A DNA stretch of 64,000 nucleotides from Syntrophobacteraceae bacterium (lineage in GTDB: Bacteria > Desulfobacterota > Syntrophobacteria > Syntrophobacterales > Syntrophobacteraceae): the NCBI GenBank assembly GCA_025454175.1, contig JALOOX010000005.1:1-64000 (forward strand), written 5' to 3'. The number at the start of each line of letters is the position of its first letter. Position 1 is the stretch's first letter. This document shows, one piece after another, positions 35,493 through 45,591 of the stretch. Made by a program: the position numbers and the translations under genes. The notes below the pieces were generated by a model that worked only from the letters and a program-made list of their open reading frames with translations, did not search any database and had not been told where the DNA came from.

Positions 35493-37964
35493 TCATGCAT
35501 TTTTTGGGAGATCCGGAGGCCTGACCATGCAGCAGAGCTTGTATTTCTTCCCGCTTCCGCAGGGGCACGGCCGATTCTTGGGGTATTCCGTCGATTCGAT
35601 TTGAAAGCGTACCTTCACCGGTGCTTCCTCGGGATGGATACCCAGGCTCCGGGCCAGCTCACGCCTCTTTTCCCGAACGGCCTTCTTGAACTGCCGCGAG
35701 TCCTTGGCCGTATAGAGCCGGCCGTCGGACAGGCCCTTGTAGCAGCGATCGATCCAGTCGTAAGCGTCAGCCAGCCTGCCCTCGGAATGATCGAGCCGCG
35801 CAAGCCCCGCCATGGCCTCCATTGCCCGCGGATCGAGGTCCAGGGCTTTCAGGAAAGCGCGCCGTGCCCTGGAAAACACCTTCACGTATTCATAGAATTT
35901 CCCCAGGACGACCTGGGCCTGGGGCTGGGTGGCGTTGCGCAGCGCCGCCTCGGAATTCTCCCTTTCCAGCTCCACCAGTGACACCGGCTTTCCCTCTTGC
36001 CCTGCCATGTCGACATGCTTCACAGGGTAGTACGGAGGCGGGCTCACCTTGGACCGATGGAGCGCCATCAGTTTCAACGATTCCGCCGTGATCTGGGCCA
36101 GGGTTTCGCGCGTCACGGTAAAGTCGTTCAAGGCTTGGCAGTTCTTGCACCTCAGATCGTCGCAGATCACCAGGCCATGCTGATAAGGAGATCCCTCGGG
36201 AGCCTCCGTATCCAGCTCTGTCTTTCGATGAGGGTGCAGATGCACCTCTCTGACCGCATAGGTGTACTTCCTGCCGCATTGCCTGCAGCCGAGGTCCAGG
36301 TCAACCCGGTCGGGCCAGTCGCGGAACCCCCGGGTCAGAAGGGCCTCCTGCCGTTGAAGCATGCGCTCGTGCTCGGCGACCTCGCGCTCGAGCTCCGTCA
36401 TGAGCTCCGCCGTGCGCTGATGGATCCGGCAGAGCCTCAGAATGACCCGGGCCGTGCTCCATTCTCCCGGGCGATATTCTTTCTCCAGGAGCGGTAGAAA
36501 TGCATCGGAGCCCATGTCCTCCAGCGCCTGAAGGAGGGATGCCGATTCTTCCTCGAAAAGCTTCGGGAATCGCTTGAGGACCTCGTCCACGCCGCCACGC
36601 GTCGGGTGCGCCGAGATGACCCTGAGGGCCAGGGATCGCTCCTGACCCGCGGTGGAATCGAGCAGGTGAGCCACCGGTGGCGTGCTCTTCCGACCGATTC
36701 GCTTGAGGGCCCTCTCGGCCACCTCGAAAAGCGAATTCTCCCTGAAGCGCTGGAGGGCGTGGACAATGGCCGCGGCGCCGTCGGCTTCACCCATGAGCCC
36801 AAGCATCTCCACGGCCTGAAAGGTCTTCCAGGAGAAAGGTCCCGTTTTCAGCGTGTCGACCAGTTCCTCCCCGAGCCCGGAGCCCGAGGCATCCCGGACG
36901 ACGGACTCCAGCAGGGCAGGCTCGATGAGCCTCAGGAAATGCTCCGTGAGGACGAACGCCCGACGCTGCTCCCACGGTGCATCAACGGAAGGGGTCGGGA
37001 ATTCCTGTTCGCTGCATCCGGTGATGAGGGCGCATAGACCGAGGGCGGCGAGGGCATGGGATTCCTCCGAGCTGGCTTTGCAGCGGTTTTGCCCCTCGAG
37101 GCAGCTGAGAGCCATGTCCCTCTGAAACCCAAGCAGACAGTCGAGATGTTCGATCGCATGGCGCAGATGCTCCCAGGCCATGGAGACGTTCTCGGGTCGA
37201 AGCACATCGAGGAAGGGACGGATCTCGCCGAGGATCTCATCCCTGGGTTGACGGGCAGCTCGGCTCCCGGCCGCCTGGAGAAGGAGATCCATGCGGGCGG
37301 CCAGATGCTTCTGGACTCCCTCGATATTTCCAAAGAGGAGATCCGAGGGGTTCAGGAGAGGGTCGGTCCTGTGAGTCAGGATCTGCATGGCGTTGCGCCG
37401 TCGGGACTCATCCTGCCCCGGATCCGTGAAGAGGTTCACCAGGGTGTCGATGTCCTCCCGCTTCCGGTGGGAGAGGAGTGCATCGTAATAGGTCATCCAG
37501 AGGGAGCTTCGCCTCTCCGCCATGCTCGTCTCGGTGGCCTTGAGCATATCGTAGGCCTTTTCGCCCGGCGTGACGCCGAGGGTCCCGATCATGGCGGCGA
37601 TCTGGTCCGGGGTCAGAGGCTGGTTTTGCAGGATTCTCTCCTGAATCCATGAAGCCGCGTCCACGACCTTCCAGGTGCCTGCAACCCGTATGGCGAGGGC
37701 AGAAACCTCGGGGTCCCCCGAAAGGAAGAGCGCTCTCACGTGAGGATTCAGGTCCGGGTCGGGAGGTGATGCCTGCAAAAGGTGATTGAGGGCCGCCTTC
37801 GCGGCGGAAGAGCTCGAACCGTCAAGCCATTTCGGCATCCATGCCTTGCAGAAAGAGGGATAGAGCCGAAGGAGGGCGGACACCGCCCAGGACTGGACTT
37901 CGGGGTGGGGAGAGGATGCCTGGCCCTCCAACGCTGATTCCGACCAAATCAAACTGTCATCCAT
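35493..37964 (-). CDS. HEAT / zinc-ribbon / TPR / SEC-C protein
   Basis: 823 residues. The first 500 residues are helical HEAT-like repeats (for example ENSLFEVAERALKRIGRKS). A zinc-ribbon-like region follows (CRQCGRKYTYAVREVHL ... CKNCQALNDF), then TPR-like helices (VFSRARRAFLKALDLDP), and a C-terminal SEC-C zinc motif, CPCGSGKKYKLCC, as in SecA and many accessory proteins. There is no signal peptide or membrane segment. It heads the FHA-VgrG cluster with a 189-base gap to the FHA gene. The function is unknown; a large adaptor is likely. Confidence 0.8.
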   Translation of the reverse strand: MDDSLIWSESALEGQASSPHPEVQSWAVSALLRLYPSFCKAWMPKWLDGSSSSAAKAALNHLLQASPPDPDLNPHVRALFLSGDPEVSALAIRVAGTWKVVDAASWIQERILQNQPLTPDQIAAMIGTLGVTPGEKAYDMLKATETSMAERRSSLWMTYYDALLSHRKREDIDTLVNLFTDPGQDESRRRNAMQILTHRTDPLLNPSDLLFGNIEGVQKHLAARMDLLLQAAGSRAARQPRDEILGEIRPFLDVLRPENVSMAWEHLRHAIEHLDCLLGFQRDMALSCLEGQNRCKASSEESHALAALGLCALITGCSEQEFPTPSVDAPWEQRRAFVLTEHFLRLIEPALLESVVRDASGSGLGEELVDTLKTGPFSWKTFQAVEMLGLMGEADGAAAIVHALQRFRENSLFEVAERALKRIGRKSTPPVAHLLDSTAGQERSLALRVISAHPTRGGVDEVLKRFPKLFEEESASLLQALEDMGSDAFLPLLEKEYRPGEWSTARVILRLCRIHQRTAELMTELEREVAEHERMLQRQEALLTRGFRDWPDRVDLDLGCRQCGRKYTYAVREVHLHPHRKTELDTEAPEGSPYQHGLVICDDLRCKNCQALNDFTVTRETLAQITAESLKLMALHRSKVSPPPYYPVKHVDMAGQEGKPVSLVELERENSEAALRNATQPQAQVVLGKFYEYVKVFSRARRAFLKALDLDPRAMEAMAGLARLDHSEGRLADAYDWIDRCYKGLSDGRLYTAKDSRQFKKAVREKRRELARSLGIHPEEAPVKVRFQIESTEYPKNRPCPCGSGKKYKLCCMVRPPDLPKNA

Positions 37965-38109
37965 ACGGGTGTCTCGCTTCCTTCATTGTGGGTTCACACA
38001 TGGCGTGCCCGCTGGCCTGCGAGCATCACGAGATAGTCTCTAAAGGCTCCGGGTGTCAAGGTGTTCCGTGCGGGACCCGCCGGCTGGGAATGCCTTGCCG
38101 GTTCAGTTC

Positions 38110-38141
38110 AAAAAAAGAGCAGGCTCCGGCGGAGCCTGCTC
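38110..38141 (-). terminator. Strong intrinsic terminator (minus strand)
   Basis: An 11-bp perfect stem GAGCAGGCTCC/GGAGCCTGCTC (38117-38127 with 38131-38141), a three-base loop and a run of seven A on the plus strand, that is U on the minus-strand transcript. It lies 22 bases after the stop of the 105-residue gene at 38164-38481. Confidence 0.93.
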
Positions 38142-38163
38142 GTGACGTCGGCAGCTGGATGGG

Positions 38164-38481
38164 CTAGGCGGCCTGATGGAATTCCCGCTTGGGCTCGTGG
38201 TAGATCGGTCCGCTCATCTCCTCGAAGTTGAAGTTGGCGAAGACGCGGTGTCCGTTGTAATCAAGCACTCTCAAGTCATCCGTCTCGTGAAGGTCGCCCA
38301 TGACCACCGAAAAATGGGTGCCATAAGCGTCCTTGACTCTCTCCCAGTCCAGCTCATACCCGATAAACTCGCTGATCCCCTTGGCTCCCAGCTTCTTCAC
38401 CAGGTCCGGATGGGTCAGGGAGTCGTAAGAGGTCAGGATCAGAATCGGTCCCGTGCCGGTGACGATGATTCCCGCTTTCAT
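38164..38481 (-). CDS. Small conserved hypothetical protein
   Basis: 105 residues starting MKAGIIVTGTGPILILTS at an ATG with GGAGG seven bases upstream. Conserved-looking parts are VKKLGAKGISEFIGYEL, MGDLHETDDLRVLDYNGHRVF and EMSGPIYHEPK. I recognise no named family or catalytic motif. It has no membrane segment and appears cytoplasmic. It is followed by a strong terminator and has a long leader, so it is probably a single-gene unit. Confidence 0.75.
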   Translation of the reverse strand: MKAGIIVTGTGPILILTSYDSLTHPDLVKKLGAKGISEFIGYELDWERVKDAYGTHFSVVMGDLHETDDLRVLDYNGHRVFANFNFEEMSGPIYHEPKREFHQAA

Positions 38482-38904
38482 GACAAAACCTCCGAATATG
38501 CCGCGGCTCGCTCCCGACGAAGTAACGCCGGAACCTTGCCGTCGGACTGTCCGCGCCCACGGCCCGAAGGCGGCGCGAACAGGGTTGATGGTGTTGGGTG
38601 GGCTCATGGCCCTATGGGAGCTGCATCTCCGATGCAAATGCCACTGTTCCAGGCTCATGGAAATGTCAGCCATTAACGAGGCAAGCGATACATCACCTGC
38701 ATTTCTATATTAATCACAGCGCCGGCACTCGGCATCTTCCCGCTCAGGACGCAGCCTTGTCCCTCCCGGCATCCGGCCTCGGACCTGTGACCTGAATCGA
38801 GCGATCAGATCTCGGGAGGAAGCCGTGTCAGCCCTGGATGACGTTCAGCGGATGTACCGTTTGCCTGCTGTCAAAAACCTCCATGCAGCCAAGCGAAGTC
38901 TGCG
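38482..38904. other. Intergenic region upstream of the 105-residue gene
   Basis: The gap holds the promoter of the small conserved gene. An AT-rich stretch near 38695-38715 is a plausible promoter site on the minus strand, but no clear -35/-10 pair stands out. Open frames here are short and without protein-like composition. Confidence 0.45.
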
Positions 38905-39771
38905 TCAGCGGCTGACCCAGAGGGTGGCCTTCTCCAGGGTCTGGAGCAGCTCCAGGCTCTTTGAGCCCATGAATGGCTTCCGAAGCGACGACTCCCTGCC
39001 GATGCCGCGTCGTCCGACGGCGACGACGGCATATCGGTTTTCGGCGGCCTCCCCGCGGACGGCCGCGGCAACATCGGAATCCCGAACCACCCGGACCCTG
39101 ATTCGCTCTTCGGCCACGCCGATTTCCAGGAGCTTCCGCCTGGCGGGCTCCATGACAGTCTCCACGTTCTCAACGGTCCCATCGTCCACGTGCAAAAGTC
39201 CGATGCCGTGCTGTTCCTCGTTTCCCACCATGAGCCCCACGACTTCCAGCATCCTCAGGGCGGGCTCCGATCCGTCAACGCAGACCAGCACATCCTTGAG
39301 ACCTCTCTCCGGACGTCTGCACACCCACAAGGGGAAATCGATCTCCAGGTCCATGGTGGCCTCGGAAACCCAGGGGTGGAAGACTTTCTCGAAGATGGAG
39401 TAGCCCCGGCGCCCCAGAACGATGGCGTCATAGCTCCCCTGGATGGCTTCTTCGATCATGTCCCCGATCATCCCGTAACGCTTGGGCATGAGCTTCGTGC
39501 TGATCTGATGCGCCTGAAAATCCTCGTTGAGGAGGATGGTCCTGCCGGCATCCAGGGCTTTCCGACCCTTTTTCATGTAGATTTCGGACAGAGCCGAATC
39601 CATCTCGCGCACCCTCAGGCTCTCTCCCAGGTCCATGGATTCGAAGTGCGGGGCCACATGGAGCAGGGTCAATGTCATGTCCCGCCGGTTGTTGAAAAAA
39701 GTGGCGACGAACCGCACACCATAGAGCGAGTCCGGGTCGTCGCCAACGGTGATCAGGAGCTTCCTTCCCAT
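38905..39771 (-). CDS. Tandem universal stress protein
   Basis: 288 residues with two UspA domains. The first (about 1-140) starts KLLITVGDDPDSLYGVRFVA and includes YDAIVLGRRGYSIFEKVF; the second starts DVLVCVDGSEPALRMLEVVG and ends YAVVAVGRRGIGRESSLRKPFMGSKSLELLQ, where the second G-x-G/S loop is only partly conserved. Such proteins bind ATP and respond to stress. The start MGRKLL (39771) is preferred over 39780. It is last in the run behind the acyl-CoA synthetase/dehydrogenase operon, 67 bases after the AhpD-like gene. Confidence 0.88.
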   Translation of the reverse strand: MGRKLLITVGDDPDSLYGVRFVATFFNNRRDMTLTLLHVAPHFESMDLGESLRVREMDSALSEIYMKKGRKALDAGRTILLNEDFQAHQISTKLMPKRYGMIGDMIEEAIQGSYDAIVLGRRGYSIFEKVFHPWVSEATMDLEIDFPLWVCRRPERGLKDVLVCVDGSEPALRMLEVVGLMVGNEEQHGIGLLHVDDGTVENVETVMEPARRKLLEIGVAEERIRVRVVRDSDVAAAVRGEAAENRYAVVAVGRRGIGRESSLRKPFMGSKSLELLQTLEKATLWVSR

Positions 39772-39838
39772 GGCAATCACCTTCCATCCTCATGGAACAT
39801 CCAGATGAGAAGCGACCTGGTCGGCTTGCACGGTTTCG

Positions 39839-40207
39839 TCAAGCCGAACCGCCCGGAGCCAGGCCGCCTGCTTCAAACTGGTCCAGGGCCTCGAGGGCCT
39901 CGCATCCGTAAACCATGGCGGGACCCCCGCCCATGAGGATGGCGACGCCCACGGTCTCCATGATCTCCTCCCGGGTGGCGCCGGCGCGGATGGCGTCGTG
40001 CACGTGATAGGCGATGCATCCGTCGCAGCGCACGGTCACGGCGATGGCCAGGGCGATGAGCTGCTTGACCTTCTGGCTGAGAGCCCCCTCCGCCGAGGCC
40101 GCCACCCTCAACTGGGTGAACCCGGACATGGTGCCGCGCACCTCCCGGGCCAGCTTGGCGGAGAGCTTCTGCAAGTGCTCGTAATACTTGGGATAGTCCT
40201 TGTGCAT
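39839..40207 (-). CDS. Carboxymuconolactone decarboxylase / AhpD-like protein
   Basis: 122 residues with the CMD fold. The redox motif CDGCIAYHVHDAIRAGATREEIMET contains the CxxC and downstream histidine of AhpD-type peroxidase partners. AhpD uses the lipoyl arm of 2-oxo-acid dehydrogenase E2 as reductant, and a lipoyl-bearing E2 is encoded just upstream, so a lipoyl-linked antioxidant role is a reasonable inference. The ATG at 40207 follows AGGAAGG. Confidence 0.9.
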   Translation of the reverse strand: MHKDYPKYYEHLQKLSAKLAREVRGTMSGFTQLRVAASAEGALSQKVKQLIALAIAVTVRCDGCIAYHVHDAIRAGATREEIMETVGVAILMGGGPAMVYGCEALEALDQFEAGGLAPGGSA

Positions 40208-40310
40208 GTCTTTTCGCCTTCCTTTCTTCCTGATGCGCACCGGTCCCGGTACCGCCCGGGACAATCCCTTGACCGTTTCCAAGCTCGCCGGCGAAGCCGG
40301 CAGATGCGGT

Positions 40311-40556
40311 TCAGGCCACGCGGGAAGCCAGGTAGCGGGTCAATTCCGCAAGAGTGTTGAGCTGCCCGTAGTCGGATTCGGGAATGGTCACCCCGAGCTC
40401 CTCGTGGAGCTGAATGAAGAAGTTCAGAGCATCGAATGAGTCGATATCGAGGGCCCTTCGAATATTCTCATCGGGCGAGAGGCCGGTCGGGTCAGCCTCT
40501 GGAGCGATGCGTCCGAGGAGCTTGAAGATCGTCTGAAGAATCATTTCTTCCTTCAT
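40311..40556 (-). CDS. Acyl carrier protein
   Basis: 81 residues with the ACP fold. The phosphopantetheine serine is S40 in [12 protein letters not shown], a DSF variant of the usual DSL. Acidic helices ([14 protein letters not shown]) are typical. Its ATG overlaps the E2 stop codon (ATGA), so it is co-translated with a 2-oxo-acid dehydrogenase, not with fatty-acid synthesis genes. It is probably specialised: it may carry an acyl group handed over from the dehydrogenase, or lipoic acid precursors. Confidence 0.9.
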   Translation of the reverse strand: MKEEMILQTIFKLLGRIAPEADPTGLSPDENIRRALDIDSFDALNFFIQLHEELGVTIPESDYGQLNTLAELTRYLASRVA

Positions 40557-41830
40557 AATCTGGACGGCTCCTGAAGATGGCGGTTGAGGGCATCGAGAAA
40601 CTGGGCGCCCCGACGGCCGTCGGTGGCACGGTGATCCGCCGACAGTGTAGCGGAGAGCACGGGCCGCACGGCGAGCATGCCGTTTTCGGCCCAGGGCTGC
40701 TCCACGATCTTGCCAAAGCCGACCAGGGCCACCTGGGGCGGGTAGATGACTCCGAACACCGTCTCGACCCCCAGGTCTCCCAGGCTGGTCACGCTGATGG
40801 TGGCCTCGGTGAGCTCGGAGCCGCGCAAGCCCCCGGCTCGCGTTCGCGTGATGAGATCGCGCAGGGCCTCCATGAGCTCGTCCAGGCTCATCAGGTCGGC
40901 ACCCAGGATGGCCGGAACAATGAGGCCGCCCTGCCTGAGCGAAATGGCGAAGCCGATGTTGATGGCTTCCCGGGGCTCATGGCGGTCGTCGATCCAGTAT
41001 CCGTTCAGCTCGGGCACATCCTGGAGAGCCATGGCCACGGCACGGATGAGCGGCACCACGGGAAGCAGCCGCTCCTTGATGGAGCGTTTGAGATTTTCAG
41101 CCTCCAGCCAGCGCAGCGTGCGGCTCATGTCGATCTTCGTCTGAAGATGGTAGTGCGGAATCTCCCTGTTGGAACGGGCCATGGCGGCTGCGATGGCGCG
41201 CCGCATGGCCGCGGCTTGATCGCGAGGGGCCGGCCGCTCCAGGGTGGGCAGTGCCGGTGCCACAGGCTCCATCGCTTCCCCGGCGGGTGGTCCCTTGACA
41301 GGAGCCTCCGGCGCGGGGGATTCCGCCGCCAGGGCGTGCCGCACATCCGCCGCGCGGACGGCGCCCTCGGGGCCGGTGCCGCGAAGGAGCCCGAGGTCCA
41401 CCGAGTGCTCGGCGGCAAGTTTTCGGGCATAAGGCGAGGCCTTGATGCGCTCGCCCGGCACCGATGGAGTGGCCGAAGAGGCCGGGGAGACCCGCTGCGG
41501 CGGTTCAGGGCCCGGCTGCGGCGGAGGGACCGCTTCGACGGGTGGAGCACCGGGAAGTCGGACCCCCTCCGCTTCTCCCGTCGAGACCTCCACGGCTTCC
41601 GTCCGGATGACCGCCAGGACCGTCCCGACGGGGACCTTTTTTCCCGGCTGGACCAGCAGCGCCTCGACAATCCCGTCCTCGAACACCTCCACCTCGATGG
41701 CGGCCTTGTCCGTGTCCACCACGGCGATGACATCCCTGCGCTTCACACGATCCCCCGGCTTCACCCGCCATTCGAGGAGCGTGCCCTCCTGCATGTCGGA
41801 GCCCAGACTGGGCATGAGGAATTCAGCCAT
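40553..41830 (-). CDS. 2-oxo-acid / acetoin dehydrogenase E2 (dihydrolipoamide acyltransferase)
   Basis: 425 residues. One lipoyl domain with the modified lysine K42 ([15 protein letters not shown]), a Pro/Ala linker, a peripheral-subunit-binding domain ([23 protein letters not shown]) and the catalytic domain ending [16 protein letters not shown], with the HxxxDG active site. The ATG overlaps the E1 beta stop by eight bases. E1 alpha and E1 beta precede it and ACP follows. No E3 (lipoamide dehydrogenase) gene is adjacent. Confidence 0.93.
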   Translation of the reverse strand: MAEFLMPSLGSDMQEGTLLEWRVKPGDRVKRRDVIAVVDTDKAAIEVEVFEDGIVEALLVQPGKKVPVGTVLAVIRTEAVEVSTGEAEGVRLPGAPPVEAVPPPQPGPEPPQRVSPASSATPSVPGERIKASPYARKLAAEHSVDLGLLRGTGPEGAVRAADVRHALAAESPAPEAPVKGPPAGEAMEPVAPALPTLERPAPRDQAAAMRRAIAAAMARSNREIPHYHLQTKIDMSRTLRWLEAENLKRSIKERLLPVVPLIRAVAMALQDVPELNGYWIDDRHEPREAINIGFAISLRQGGLIVPAILGADLMSLDELMEALRDLITRTRAGGLRGSELTEATISVTSLGDLGVETVFGVIYPPQVALVGFGKIVEQPWAENGMLAVRPVLSATLSADHRATDGRRGAQFLDALNRHLQEPSRL

Positions 41831-42830
41831 TGGTCCGCACCATCCTTCTCGCGATGTCCACGATCTTGTCCACCTGGGGCAGGGCCGCATCCTCGAGGTG
41901 CCTGGCGTACGGCATGGGGACTTCGGCGCTGCAGAGGCGCTCGACGGGCGCATCCAGCTCATAGAAGGCGCCCTCCATGATCCGGGCGCTGATCTCGGCC
42001 GATATGCTGCCGCTGCGCCATCCCTCGTCCACGATGAGGGCGCGGTGGGTCCTGGCCACGGACTCGAGGAAGGTCTTCTCGTCCAGCGGTCGCAAGGTGC
42101 GGAGGTCGATGACCTCGGCTTCGATGCCTTCCTTCGAGAGGATGTCCGCGGCTTCCAGCGCCTTGATGAGGCTCGCCGAATAGCTGATGATGGAGATGTC
42201 GCTCCCTGGTCGCCGCACCCGGGCGAGGTCGATGTCGACGGGTCCCGCATCCCGGGGCAGGAATCCCTCCATGTTGTAGAGGCCGCTGTTTTCGAAGATG
42301 AGCACCGGGTCAGGGTCCTCGAGGGCGGTCCAGAGCATGCCGAGGGCATCCTCGACGGTGGCCGGGCTCAGCACGCGGATGCCCGGGATGTGGGCGTACC
42401 AGCCCTCGAGGGAGCGGGAGTGCTGGGCCGCCACCTGCCGGCCTCCGCCCGTGGCCATCCTGATGACGATGGGCACGTTGAACAACCCTCCGGACATGTG
42501 GAGGTAGACGGCTGCGTTGTTCACGATCTGGTCCGCGGCCAGGAGGCTGAAGTTGCACGTCATGACCTCCACGATGGGCCGCATGCCGCCGAGGGCCGCC
42601 CCGATCCCCGCACCCACGAACCCGGACTCCGAGAGCGGCGTGTCCCGGATCCGCTCGGGACCGAACTCTTCCAGCAGCCCCTTGCTCACGGCGAAACAGC
42701 CTCCGTAGCGGCCCACGTCCTCGCCCATGAGGAATACCCGCTCGTCCTTTCTCATGGCCTCGCGCATGGCCTCCCGGACGGCCTCCCGGTAGGTCAGCTT
42801 CCGCATCGACTCCACACTTGCGCTCATCAT
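41823..42830 (-). CDS. 2-oxo-acid / acetoin dehydrogenase E1 beta
   Basis: 335 residues of the E1 beta/transketolase-C family. [51 protein letters not shown], the ADQIVNNAA segment and the C-terminal [14 protein letters not shown] are diagnostic. It forms the alpha2-beta2 TPP enzyme with the E1 alpha gene, whose stop it overlaps (ATGATGA). The start is 42830 or 42827. Pyruvate, branched-chain oxo acids or acetoin are possible substrates. Confidence 0.94.
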   Translation of the reverse strand: MMSASVESMRKLTYREAVREAMREAMRKDERVFLMGEDVGRYGGCFAVSKGLLEEFGPERIRDTPLSESGFVGAGIGAALGGMRPIVEVMTCNFSLLAADQIVNNAAVYLHMSGGLFNVPIVIRMATGGGRQVAAQHSRSLEGWYAHIPGIRVLSPATVEDALGMLWTALEDPDPVLIFENSGLYNMEGFLPRDAGPVDIDLARVRRPGSDISIISYSASLIKALEAADILSKEGIEAEVIDLRTLRPLDEKTFLESVARTHRALIVDEGWRSGSISAEISARIMEGAFYELDAPVERLCSAEVPMPYARHLEDAALPQVDKIVDIARRMVRTNG

Positions 42831-43834
42831 GCCGTCCTCCGCTCCGACATCACAAAACGGGTCAGGTCCTCCAGGGGCTCCCAGGTGCAGGCCTCGGCGA
42901 AGGCCACGGCCTCGTCGATCTCCCGGGCGACCTCCCGCTCGATCCTCGCCAGGTCAGAGTCACTCATCAGTCCCTCGGCTCTCAGCCTTTGAGTGAACGT
43001 CTCGATGGGGCATCGCTTCTTCCACTCCTCCACCTCGGCCCTGGTCCGGTAGAGCTCCGGGTCGAACATGGAATGGGCTCGAAAGCGGTAGGTGCGGCAT
43101 TCGAGAAAGCAGGGACCCTCGCCGGACCGGACGGCCTCGACGGCGCTCCTGGCCGCCGCCTCCACGGCCAGCACGTCCATGCCGTCCACGGCTGCCGAGA
43201 CCACGTCGTAGCTGGCCGCCTTTCGGGCCAGGTCCGTCACCGCCTCCGAATACTTCAGCGCGGTCCCCATGGCGTAGAGGTTGTTCTCGCAGAGGAACAG
43301 CACCGGCAGCTTCCACAGGGAGGCGAGATTCATGCTTTCGTGGAATTCACCTTCGGCCACGGCGCCATCGCCGAAAAAACAGCAGGTGACCCGCGGGCGG
43401 TTCTGCATCTTGTCCGCGAGAGCCAGCCCCACGGCGAGGGGGATGCCGCCCCCCACGATGGCGTTGCCCCCGTAGAACCGGGTCTTGTCGTCGAACAGGT
43501 GCATGGAGCCGCCCCGGCCGCGGCTGCAGCCTTCCTGCTTCCCGTACATTTCCGCCAGGATGCAGCCGGCGGAAACACCGCGGATGAGCGCATGGCCGTG
43601 CTCCCGGTAAGTGGCCACGACGGCGTCCTCGGGCGTCAGCGCCTCGAGCACTCCCACGGCCACCGCCTCCTCGCCGTCGTAGAGGTGCAGGAAGCCGCGA
43701 ATCTTCGTGGCGGTGTACAGCTCCGCGCACTTCTCCTCAAGCCGCCGGATGCGGATCATGGCATGCAGCAGGTGCAGTCCATGATCGCGGTCCAGGGCTG
43801 AAGCCTTCCTTTTCCCCGCGCGCTTCGTTTTCAT
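42827..43834 (-). CDS. 2-oxo-acid / acetoin dehydrogenase E1 alpha
   Basis: 335 residues. The TPP-Mg motif is [17 protein letters not shown]...CENN, with [22 protein letters not shown] and [12 protein letters not shown] also typical of the E1 alpha family. The compact length fits acetoin- or pyruvate-type complexes. It overlaps the upstream acyl-CoA synthetase gene (ATGA) and the downstream E1 beta gene. Acetoin operons of other bacteria can also contain acetyl-CoA synthetase (acoE-like), which would favour acetoin, but this is inference. Confidence 0.94.
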   Translation of the reverse strand: MKTKRAGKRKASALDRDHGLHLLHAMIRIRRLEEKCAELYTATKIRGFLHLYDGEEAVAVGVLEALTPEDAVVATYREHGHALIRGVSAGCILAEMYGKQEGCSRGRGGSMHLFDDKTRFYGGNAIVGGGIPLAVGLALADKMQNRPRVTCCFFGDGAVAEGEFHESMNLASLWKLPVLFLCENNLYAMGTALKYSEAVTDLARKAASYDVVSAAVDGMDVLAVEAAARSAVEAVRSGEGPCFLECRTYRFRAHSMFDPELYRTRAEVEEWKKRCPIETFTQRLRAEGLMSDSDLARIEREVAREIDEAVAFAEACTWEPLEDLTRFVMSERRTA

Positions 43835-45591
43835 TCGGCAGTCTCCAGTGTCGAGAGATCCCCCTCGGGCAGGCCCAGCTCGCGCGCCTTGAGCAGGCGT
43901 CGCATGATCTTGCCGGCCTTGTTCTTGGGCAGGTTGTGCTGAAACTCGATTTCCTTGGGCGCCACGGCGGACCCCAGCCGCTTGCGGGCAAAGCCGATAA
44001 GCTCCAGGCGGAGCTCATCCCCCGGGGTATAGCCGGTCTTCAGGGCCACAAACGCCTTCACCACCTCGCCGATGAGAGGGTCCGGCTTGCCGATGACCCC
44101 GGCTTCGGCCACGGCAGGGTGCTCCATGAGGGTGCTCTCGACTTCGAACGGTCCCACCATGTGCCCTGAAGTCTTGATGATGTCGTCGGCGCGGCCGACG
44201 AACCAGAAGTAGCCGTCGGCATCGCGCCGGGCCAGGTCCCCTGTCAGGTACCAGCCTCCGACGAAGCACTTCCGGTAGCGCTCCTCGTCGTGGAGATAGG
44301 CGCGAAACATGGAAGGCCACCCAGGGCGCAGGGCCAGCTCACCCTGAGCTCCCGGCTCGTCGATGACTTCGACACCGCCATCCTCGATCCTGTGGACGAT
44401 GGCGGCCTCGATGCCGGGAAGGGGCCGTCCCATGGATCCGGGACGGATTTCCATGGAGAGAAAATTGGCGATCATAATGCCCCCCGTCTCGGTCTGCCAC
44501 CAGTTGTCGTGTATGGGGTGGCCGAGGGCGGTCTCACCCCAGACCACCGCCTCGGGGTTGAGGGGCTCGCCGACGCTGTGGACAAGCCGCAGGCGGCTGA
44601 GATCGCGCTTCCGGCGGGGCTCGACACCCAGCCGCATGAGCCTTCGGATGGCCGTGGGCGCGGTGTACCACACCGTGACCCTCTCGAGCTCCAGAAGGCC
44701 GCACCAGCGCTCGGCGTCGAAGTCGGCTTCATCCACGATGTTGGTGATGCCGTGGAGCAGGGGCGCGATGATCCCGTAGGAAGTCCCCGTGACCCAGCCC
44801 GGATCCGCCGTGCACCAGAAGACATCGCGCGGGTGAAAGTCCATGACGTATTTGCCCGTCATGTAGTGGATCAGCAGGGCCTGGTGCACGTGGACGGCCC
44901 CCTTGGGCAGCCCCGTGGTGCCGCTCGTGAAGTGGAGGAGCGCCCGGTCCTCGGGGTCCGTGGGGGGAATGCGAAATTCGTCGGAGGATTCGGACATGAG
45001 CCTTGGAAGCGACCACAGGCCATCTCCCGGATGGTCCTCGACGTCGACCAGGAGCACGTGATGGAGGCCGGGGAGGGCTTCCCTCCGTCCACTGACCTTT
45101 TGGCGATACTGGCGATCCGTGGTAACCAGGACCCGGGCGTCTCCCCGGCTGAGACGCTGAAAGACCGGTTCGGGGCCGAAGGCCGAAAAGAGAGGGCAGA
45201 AGACGCTCGTGCTCTTCAAGACGCCCAGGGCCCCCCAGTAGAGCTCGGGAATTCGGCCGGCCAGCGCGCAGACGGTATCGCCCTTTCCGACCCCGAGGTT
45301 TCGCAGGACGTTGGCGAAGCGGTTGGTCAAGGCCTTGAGCTCTCCGTAGCTGAAATCGCGGACAGACCCATCGCTTCCGAGCCAGCGCAGGGCCAGGTGG
45401 TCACGGAGCGGCCCGGCGGCATGGCGGTCCACGGCCTCGTGGGCGATATTCAGGCCTTCATCGCCGGGAAGTCCATCCAGCTCACGGCGGACCTCATCCC
45501 AGGAGAACGCGCCATGGGTCTGTTCATAGTCCGTCAAGTGGGGTGGGACGGTCCACGAATGTGGTGATTTCCTGATGGGCGTCCAAAGCAA
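43831..45591 (-). CDS. AMP-forming acetyl/acyl-CoA synthetase (AcsA-like)
   Basis: 586 residues of the adenylate-forming family. The P-loop is [15 protein letters not shown]; further motifs are [44 protein letters not shown] and the C-terminal catalytic lysine in [18 protein letters not shown]. It activates acetate or a related acid to its CoA ester. The start is TTG (45591), supported by GGAGG six to seven bases upstream and by family length. It heads the overlapping run acsA-like, E1 alpha, E1 beta, E2, ACP. Confidence 0.92.
   Translation of the reverse strand: MLWTPIRKSPHSWTVPPHLTDYEQTHGAFSWDEVRRELDGLPGDEGLNIAHEAVDRHAAGPLRDHLALRWLGSDGSVRDFSYGELKALTNRFANVLRNLGVGKGDTVCALAGRIPELYWGALGVLKSTSVFCPLFSAFGPEPVFQRLSRGDARVLVTTDRQYRQKVSGRREALPGLHHVLLVDVEDHPGDGLWSLPRLMSESSDEFRIPPTDPEDRALLHFTSGTTGLPKGAVHVHQALLIHYMTGKYVMDFHPRDVFWCTADPGWVTGTSYGIIAPLLHGITNIVDEADFDAERWCGLLELERVTVWYTAPTAIRRLMRLGVEPRRKRDLSRLRLVHSVGEPLNPEAVVWGETALGHPIHDNWWQTETGGIMIANFLSMEIRPGSMGRPLPGIEAAIVHRIEDGGVEVIDEPGAQGELALRPGWPSMFRAYLHDEERYRKCFVGGWYLTGDLARRDADGYFWFVGRADDIIKTSGHMVGPFEVESTLMEHPAVAEAGVIGKPDPLIGEVVKAFVALKTGYTPGDELRLELIGFARKRLGSAVAPKEIEFQHNLPKNKAGKIMRRLLKARELGLPEGDLSTLETAE

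Noticed and set aside
41442-42992. A 516-codon plus-strand frame across the E2 and E1 beta genes
   Set aside because: Antisense to unmistakable dehydrogenase genes.
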